A stretch of DNA of 64,000 nt from an uncultured Verrucomicrobia subdivision 3 bacterium (lineage in GTDB: Bacteria; Verrucomicrobiota; Verrucomicrobiia; Limisphaerales; UBA11358). The notes under the pieces are model-generated. The model was not told the origin of the DNA. It worked only from the letters and a program-made list of their open reading frames with translations, and searched no databases. Shown here piece after piece: positions 58,803-64,000 of the stretch. Numbering within the stretch: position 1 is the first letter of the stretch; each line of letters begins with the position of its first letter. The stretch spans positions 1 to 64,000 of the forward strand of contig CAIRJF010000033.1 in the NCBI GenBank assembly GCA_903878805.1. The letters are read 5' to 3'. Made by a program: the position numbers and the translations under genes.

Positions 58803-61115
58803 TCAGGACTTTTTTCCGCCACCGAAGAGCAACCGCAGGCTGTTCATCACGACGATGACCGTGCTGCCTTCGTGGCCGACCACGCCGAGGGTCAGCGGGA
58901 TTTTGCCGAACAAGGCGAAGGTCACCAGCACCGCCACCGTGCCGAGCGAGATGAAGAGATTCTGCCGGATGATGCTGCGGGCGCGACGGCTCAAACGGAA
59001 GGCGGCGAGAAAGTTTTCCAGCTTGTCGTTCATCAGCACCACGTCCGCCTGTTCCAACGCGGCGTCCGCCCCGCGCGCACCCATGGCCACGCCGATGTGC
59101 GCCACGGCCAGACTCGGCGCGTCGTTCACGCCGTCGCCGATCATCGCCACTTTTTTGCCGGCGGCGGAAAATTCCTGAATCGCGGCGACCTTTTGCTCCG
59201 GCTTCAACTCGGCGCGCACGTCGTCGAGTTTTAATTCCGTCCGCAAATATTCGGCGGCGGCGCGACGGTCGCCGGTCAGCACAACGGATTTTAAACCTTC
59301 ATGCCGCAAATCGTCAATGACCTGCGCGGCCTGCGGACGAATGTCGTCGCGCAAAATGACGCGGCCAATCAAACCGTCGCAAGCAATCCAAACTTCGGAC
59401 GTGCCCACACCGGATTGCGGCGCGGCAAATTCTCCGCGCGCCACTTGCGTCTCCACCCATTCACGTTTGCCGAGGAAAACTTCTTTGCCGGCGCGCTTCG
59501 CCTTCAAGCCTTGACCGGTGACGGATTCAAACTGCGTGAATTCAGCCGTCGTGAGATTTTGCTGTTTGCCGTGGCGCGTGATGGCGCGGGCAAGCGGATG
59601 CGTGGACAATTTTTCTAACGAATACGCGAGTTGGGCGATTTCGTTTTCGCGACCGGGCGGAAAACTTTCCACCTGTTCCACGCGGAGTTCACCGGTAGTG
59701 AGCGTGCCGGTTTTGTCGAGCGCGACGACATTGACCTCGGCCAATTTCTCCACCGCTGCGCCGCCGCGAAATAAAATTCCGTGCCGCGCCGCCCACGCAA
59801 TCGCCGCCAGCACCGCGCTCGGAATGGACAACACGAGCGCACACGGGGATGAAACAACGAGCAGTGTCATTGTGCGGTAGAAGGCGCTAAATTCTGGATT
59901 GGCCGGATTCGGCGTGGTAAACGCGGCAAGTCCGAGACCAAAGTGCCACACGAAGAACATCGCGAGCGAAAGCCCCAGCACGCCGTAGGTGTAAATGGTG
60001 CTGAACTTGTCAGCGAACATTTGCGCGGGCGCTTTCTGATGCTGCGCCTCGCGGATGAGCGTGATGATCTTTTGCAGTGAGCTTTCCGCGGCCGGTCGCA
60101 GGACGATGACTTCGACGGCGCCCCACAAATTCAAAGTGCCAGCGAGCGCGGTGTCGCCGATGATTTTTTCCACGGGCGCGGCTTCGCCGGTGAGATTGGA
60201 TTCGTCAGCGGCGGTGTTGCCCTTGGCGATTTCCGCGTCCACGGGAAATTGCGCGCCGGGCTTGATGAGCAGCCGCGCGCCGGTGGCAATGTTTTCAACG
60301 GGAATTTCCGTTTCGTTTCCATTCGCGTCAATCAGCGTGGCGGTTTTGGGCGCGTCGCGGAACAACGAGCGGATTTCCTTCTGCGTGCGGCCAAAGGCGT
60401 AATGTTCCAGCGCGCCGGAGAATGAAAACAGAAACAGCAACGTCGCACCTTCCGCCCACGCGCCGATGGTGGCTGCGCCGAACGCGACGGCGAGCATCAG
60501 GAAATGCACGTCGAGCACGCGTTTTTGCAAGCGTTCCAAAACTTCCTCGGCGGCAAAGAATGCGCCCGCCAGATACGCGGCGGCATACGCGAAGACTTTG
60601 AACTCCGCCGGCACGACAAACGCCGCGAGCAGACCGAAGACGCCGCAGGCGATGGCAAGGACGAGCTGGCCTTTCCATTCGTCGATGTGGTGATCGTCGT
60701 CTTGGATCTCCATTTCGCGCGGCGCGATTTTGGGAAACGGCAGGTCACGCCAGCGCCAGAATTTCGGCGCGGTCGGGCACGTCACGCGCGCGATGGTCGT
60801 GGAGTCGCCGTCCCGTTGGATGGTGATGAGCCTGCGCTCGGCTTCAGTAAGCGGCGATACGCAAGTCGCGCAATCGCCTTTGCCTGTGAGCAGCGAGCAG
60901 CCCTCGCTGGTTGAAGAATTTTGCGCGGAGGAAATTTTTTGCGCGAGCCGCTCCGTAAGTTTTTCCACGTCCGTGCGGCCGAGCGTGGCGACGGAGATTT
61001 TTTTTTGCGCGGCGTCAAAAGTCACTGCCTCCAGCGCCGGCTCCTCGGCGAGCGTGTCGGCGACGGAACGCGCCAAACAGGCTTCGTCGTGCGGATGGTT
61101 GCGTCCTGAACTCAT
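58803..61115 (-). CDS. Heavy-metal P1B-type ATPase
   Basis: 770 residues. The N-terminal cytoplasmic part has a CxxC (GDCATCVSPL) and a heavy-metal-associated-like fold (EEPALEAVTFDAAQKKISVA). The membrane core includes TLLVVSSPCALVLSIPSAVL (the SPC ion-binding motif). VALDKTGTLTTGELRVEQVE is the phosphorylation site, LSTHPLARAI the HP motif, and VAMIGDGVNDAPSLAVAHIG the hinge. SPC suggests Zn/Cd/Pb or related ions rather than Cu (CPC). ATG 61115 is used; a TTG at 61139 is an alternative. It exports or imports metal at the inner membrane. It is 58 bases downstream of ymdB's start on the same strand side. Confidence 0.92.
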   Translation of the reverse strand: MSSGRNHPHDEACLARSVADTLAEEPALEAVTFDAAQKKISVATLGRTDVEKLTERLAQKISSAQNSSTSEGCSLLTGKGDCATCVSPLTEAERRLITIQRDGDSTTIARVTCPTAPKFWRWRDLPFPKIAPREMEIQDDDHHIDEWKGQLVLAIACGVFGLLAAFVVPAEFKVFAYAAAYLAGAFFAAEEVLERLQKRVLDVHFLMLAVAFGAATIGAWAEGATLLFLFSFSGALEHYAFGRTQKEIRSLFRDAPKTATLIDANGNETEIPVENIATGARLLIKPGAQFPVDAEIAKGNTAADESNLTGEAAPVEKIIGDTALAGTLNLWGAVEVIVLRPAAESSLQKIITLIREAQHQKAPAQMFADKFSTIYTYGVLGLSLAMFFVWHFGLGLAAFTTPNPANPEFSAFYRTMTLLVVSSPCALVLSIPSAVLAAIAWAARHGILFRGGAAVEKLAEVNVVALDKTGTLTTGELRVEQVESFPPGRENEIAQLAYSLEKLSTHPLARAITRHGKQQNLTTAEFTQFESVTGQGLKAKRAGKEVFLGKREWVETQVARGEFAAPQSGVGTSEVWIACDGLIGRVILRDDIRPQAAQVIDDLRHEGLKSVVLTGDRRAAAEYLRTELKLDDVRAELKPEQKVAAIQEFSAAGKKVAMIGDGVNDAPSLAVAHIGVAMGARGADAALEQADVVLMNDKLENFLAAFRLSRRARSIIRQNLFISLGTVAVLVTFALFGKIPLTLGVVGHEGSTVIVVMNSLRLLFGGGKKS

Positions 61116-61157
61116 CACCTGATTTGTAGCACAGCCCAATCCGCCACGCGAAGGAAA

Positions 61158-64000
61158 TCAGGGCAGCAACGATTTCACTTTCGCCAGCGCCTCGTCCAAT
61201 TTGCTGGCGTCCTTGCCGCCGCCGCGCGCGTTGTCCGGCTTGCCACCGCCTTTGCCGACGACGATGGGCGCGATGGTTTGAATAATTTTTCCCGCCTGAA
61301 CTTTTGACGTGAAATCAGGTGAAACATTTGCCACGAGCGAAACATTTCCATTCATCGCGCCACCGAGAACAATCACGCCCTTGAACTGGCTTTTCAACAC
61401 GTCCACGATGACTTGCAGATAATCGCCGTCCGAGTCCGGGAATTGTTGGGTGATGAGCGGGATGCCGTTGAATGCCTGCGCCCGCGTGAGGAGCCACGCC
61501 GCCGTCTGCGCCGCGTTGCGGTGGATGGCAGACTTGAGCGACTTCTCCAATTCCTTCTGGTGCGCGAGCAACGCCTCAATTTTTTTCTCCAGCTCGCCAA
61601 CGGGCGAATTGATCTTGCCCGCGATGCTTTTGATGACCTGCAACTGGTCGTTGGCCAGCGCGTAGGCGTTCAACCCCGCGACCGCCTCGATGCGCCGCAC
61701 GCCCGCCGCCACGGCTGCCTCGCTGACGATGCGGAATAAGCCGATCTCGCCCGTCGCGCGCGTGTGCGTGCCGCCGCACAGTTCCATCGAGTAGCCGTTT
61801 AATTTATTCGCGTCGCCGCCGATTTGGACGACGCGCACCGTGTCGCCGTATTTGTCGCCGAAGAATTGCATCACGTCCTTGCGCTGCTTCACGTCGGCGT
61901 GCGCGACTTCAGTCCACGAGACGCCGGCGTTTTCGAGGATGCGTTCGTTGACGAGCTTCTCGATGTCCGCGACTTGCGCGGGCGTGAGTGGCGCGCTATT
62001 GAAATCGAAGGTCAACTTGTCCGGCCCGACGAACGAACCTTTCTGCGATGCTTCCTTGCTCGCGACTTCGTGCAATGCCCAATGCAAAAGATGCGTGACC
62101 GTGTGATGCCGTTGAATCGCATCGCGGCGCGCTTTCTCAACGGAAAGTGTGACGCCTGCGCCGACTGCCGGAGCATCACCGCCTTCGACAAAATGCAGAA
62201 ATGTGTTGCCGGACTTCTGCGTATTGCTGACGCGCCAGAGCTGGCCGCTGCCGGTCAACTCGCCGGTGTCGCCGACCTGGCCACCCATCTCGGCGTAAAA
62301 CGGCGACGTGTCCAGCACGACGGCGGTTTTGTCTTTGACGTTGACGACTTCGAGCACGCGCGCGCGCGATTCCAATTTTTCAAAGCCGACGAATTTTGTC
62401 GGCGCGGTCGTTTCGATTTGCGAGAGCGAAATGACTTCCTTCTTTTGGGCAGCCTGTGACCGCTTCTTTTGCTCATCCATTAACTGGTTAAATTCCTCGA
62501 TATGCACTTGGAAGCCCTGCTCGCGTGCCATCAGTTCAGTTAAGTCGAGCGGAAAACCGTAAGTGTCATACAACTCGAAAGCCTTACGACCAGAGAAACG
62601 CGTGATGACGGGAACACCAGCTTCCCACCCAATCTTTGCGTTGCGTTGCATTACCTCAATTTGTCCTTTAACGACTTCGTTAAAAATTTCAATTCCTCGA
62701 TCCAAAGTTTTATTAAACGCCTCTTCCTCGGTGCGGATAGTTTCCTGCACTTGCTTTTTGCGCGCGCGGATTTCGGGGAAGACGTCGCCCATCGTGTCGG
62801 CTAGCACGTCCACGAGTTTGTAGAAGAACGGTTCGTGGAAGCCAAGCGTGCGACCGTATCGCACCGCTCGGCGCAGGATGCGTCGCAAAACGTAGTTGCG
62901 GTCGGTGTTGCCGGGCTGGATGCCGTCGGCAATCGCAAAACTCAACGTGCGGATGTGGTCGGCAATGACGCGGAAGGCGATGTCGAGCGCGATCTGTTCC
63001 GCGCTCGCGGTCGCGACGGGAAAATCATCGTCGTCATCACCGGTCGAACCGTGGTGCGCGCCGCGTTCCTCGGCTTCAACTTCGATGATGTTTCCGCGCG
63101 CTTCGCCGGAAGTTTTCAGCGGCTCTTCTACAACTGCAACTTTTGCAATCGCATCGCCGGGCAATGTGCTGCCGTATTTTTTGCCGGAAAGTTTTTCCAG
63201 TTCGTCGAAGATCGGGCGGAAAATGTCAGTCTTGTAATTGGAAATTTTTGCGTTGGCGAAATCAGAAAAGTTTTTCGTGCCTTGGATGATTGAAGTCACA
63301 CGCTCAAAGCCCATGCCGGTGTCAACGTGTTTGGCGGGCAGCGGCGAGAACGTGCCGTCGGGATTCGCGTTGAATTGGATGAAAACAAGATTCCAGATTT
63401 CGATGCAGCGCGCGTCGCCTTTGTTCACAAGGCTGCCGCGCGTGTCGCCGTCGGGCGTGAGATCAACGTGCAGTTCGGAGCACGGACCGCATGGGCCGGT
63501 TTCGCCCATCATCCAGAAATTATCTTTCTTGTTGCCGTTGACGATGTGAATTGCCGGATCAAGTCCGACGCTGCGAAATTTTTCCGCCCAAAAATCCCAC
63601 GCTTCCTGATCGAATTCGCTCGGATCGTTTTTACTTTTGTCGGGATGATAAACGGTGGCGTAAAGGCGTTGCGGTGGAAATTTCCAGATGCCGACGACGA
63701 GTTCCCATGCCCAGTCAATCGCCTCTCGCTTGAAATAATCGCCGAAGCTCCAGTTGCCGAGCATCTCGAAGAACGTGTGGTGATAGGTGTCGAGGCCCAC
63801 GTCGTCGAGGTCGTTGTGCTTGCCGCCGGCGCGGATGCACTTCTGCGTGTCCGCAGCGCGACCGGGTGTGTAAGGACATTTGGTCTGACCGAGAAAAATC
63901 GGGACGAACTGGTTCATGCCGGCGTTCGTGAACAAAAGATTCGGCGAATCCGGCATCAGCGAGGACGACGGGACAATGGTGTGCTGCTTCGATTTGAAAA
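61158..64000 (-). CDS. alaS: Alanyl-tRNA synthetase, 5' end outside the window
   Basis: About 946 residues are visible; only the first ten or so are cut off at the right edge (the frame reads KSKQHTIVPSSSLMPDSPNL to the end). It has the class II synthetase core (SLMPDSPNLLFTNAGMNQFV, EIWNLVFIQFN, DTGMGFERVTSIIQG), the editing domain (RHHTVTHLLHWALHEVASKE, VRVVQIGGDANKLNGYSMEL, CGGTHTRATGEIGLFRIVSE) with the zinc-binding His/Cys, and the C-terminal domain. An acidic insertion near residue 290 (AEERGAHHGSTGDDDDDFPV) is unusual. It charges tRNA-Ala. Confidence 0.97.
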   Translation of the reverse strand, partial: FKSKQHTIVPSSSLMPDSPNLLFTNAGMNQFVPIFLGQTKCPYTPGRAADTQKCIRAGGKHNDLDDVGLDTYHHTFFEMLGNWSFGDYFKREAIDWAWELVVGIWKFPPQRLYATVYHPDKSKNDPSEFDQEAWDFWAEKFRSVGLDPAIHIVNGNKKDNFWMMGETGPCGPCSELHVDLTPDGDTRGSLVNKGDARCIEIWNLVFIQFNANPDGTFSPLPAKHVDTGMGFERVTSIIQGTKNFSDFANAKISNYKTDIFRPIFDELEKLSGKKYGSTLPGDAIAKVAVVEEPLKTSGEARGNIIEVEAEERGAHHGSTGDDDDDFPVATASAEQIALDIAFRVIADHIRTLSFAIADGIQPGNTDRNYVLRRILRRAVRYGRTLGFHEPFFYKLVDVLADTMGDVFPEIRARKKQVQETIRTEEEAFNKTLDRGIEIFNEVVKGQIEVMQRNAKIGWEAGVPVITRFSGRKAFELYDTYGFPLDLTELMAREQGFQVHIEEFNQLMDEQKKRSQAAQKKEVISLSQIETTAPTKFVGFEKLESRARVLEVVNVKDKTAVVLDTSPFYAEMGGQVGDTGELTGSGQLWRVSNTQKSGNTFLHFVEGGDAPAVGAGVTLSVEKARRDAIQRHHTVTHLLHWALHEVASKEASQKGSFVGPDKLTFDFNSAPLTPAQVADIEKLVNERILENAGVSWTEVAHADVKQRKDVMQFFGDKYGDTVRVVQIGGDANKLNGYSMELCGGTHTRATGEIGLFRIVSEAAVAAGVRRIEAVAGLNAYALANDQLQVIKSIAGKINSPVGELEKKIEALLAHQKELEKSLKSAIHRNAAQTAAWLLTRAQAFNGIPLITQQFPDSDGDYLQVIVDVLKSQFKGVIVLGGAMNGNVSLVANVSPDFTSKVQAGKIIQTIAPIVVGKGGGKPDNARGGGKDASKLDEALAKVKSLLP

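Noticed and set aside
1-64000. CRISPR arrays, insertion sequences, integrases and prophage genes
   Set aside because: No regular direct repeats with spacers, no transposase or integrase motifs and no terminal inverted repeats were seen on either strand.

Overview
The window looks like a chromosomal piece of a Verrucomicrobiota bacterium, most likely from the Pedosphaera/Limisphaera side of the phylum. This is an inference from gene content: a verrucomicrobial-type prepilin, secreted LamG and lectin proteins with local C-terminal domains, an archaeal-type phosphoglycerate mutase (ApgM), a UxaE-type epimerase, YfhO- and DUF2723-type membrane proteins, and a squalene-route type carotenoid cluster. 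Most of the DNA is GC-rich with tightly packed genes. AT-richer patches sit around 10.2-14.4 kb, 51.3-52.2 kb and 57.6-57.9 kb.

Layout. 0-2 kb: three gene fragments (prepilin head, reversed membrane-protein fragment, sugar-dehydrogenase tail) joined with no intact ends. 2-6 kb: asd, then an exbB-exbD-TonB-like energy-transduction set facing a Nif3-like gene. 6-20 kb: a cell-envelope glycan island with GT4, YfhO-like, two further transferase-like proteins, FkbM methyltransferase, a frameshifted LamG protein, a DxD-type transferase, SAM methyltransferase, flippase, a headless gmhB remnant, transaldolase, heptosyltransferase and RfaE2. 20-28 kb: housekeeping genes (xseA-xseB-dxs, cca, a TIM-barrel isomerase-like protein, rpsU, pheA, an SDR lacking its catalytic Tyr).

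28.7-35.5 kb is the most interesting part. aldH, a secreted TPR protein, crtP, crtQ, crtO and crtN form a near-complete staphyloxanthin-type C30 carotenoid pathway. It can be read as desaturation (CrtN), terminal methyl oxidation (CrtP), aldehyde to acid (AldH), glycosyl ester formation (CrtQ) and acylation (CrtO). Only the C30 backbone synthase is missing from the window. Staphylococcus aureus keeps aldH far from its crt operon; here it is divergent from it. Acylated sugar esters of diapolycopenedioic acid are known from the verrucomicrobium Rubritalea squalenifaciens, so such a product is plausible.

35.5-43.4 kb: S41-like protein, apgM, pgsA, a RodZ-like protein, a GT39-type transferase, ftsK and tRNA-Val. 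43.5-48.6 kb: a uronate-use locus (uxaC, uxaE, a secreted lyase-like/ricin-lectin protein) with a relic of a second uxaE tail directly upstream of uxaC. 48.8-51.3 kb: grpE-dnaJ-rsmE. 51.4-57.9 kb: an isolated FkbM methyltransferase, an ECF sigma / small membrane protein / DUF2723-TPR operon, a GT2 and a small lipoprotein. 58-64 kb: ymdB, a metal P-type ATPase and alaS, which runs off the right edge. No CRISPR array, insertion sequence, rRNA or prophage was seen, and no gene-free stretch exceeds about 300 bases.
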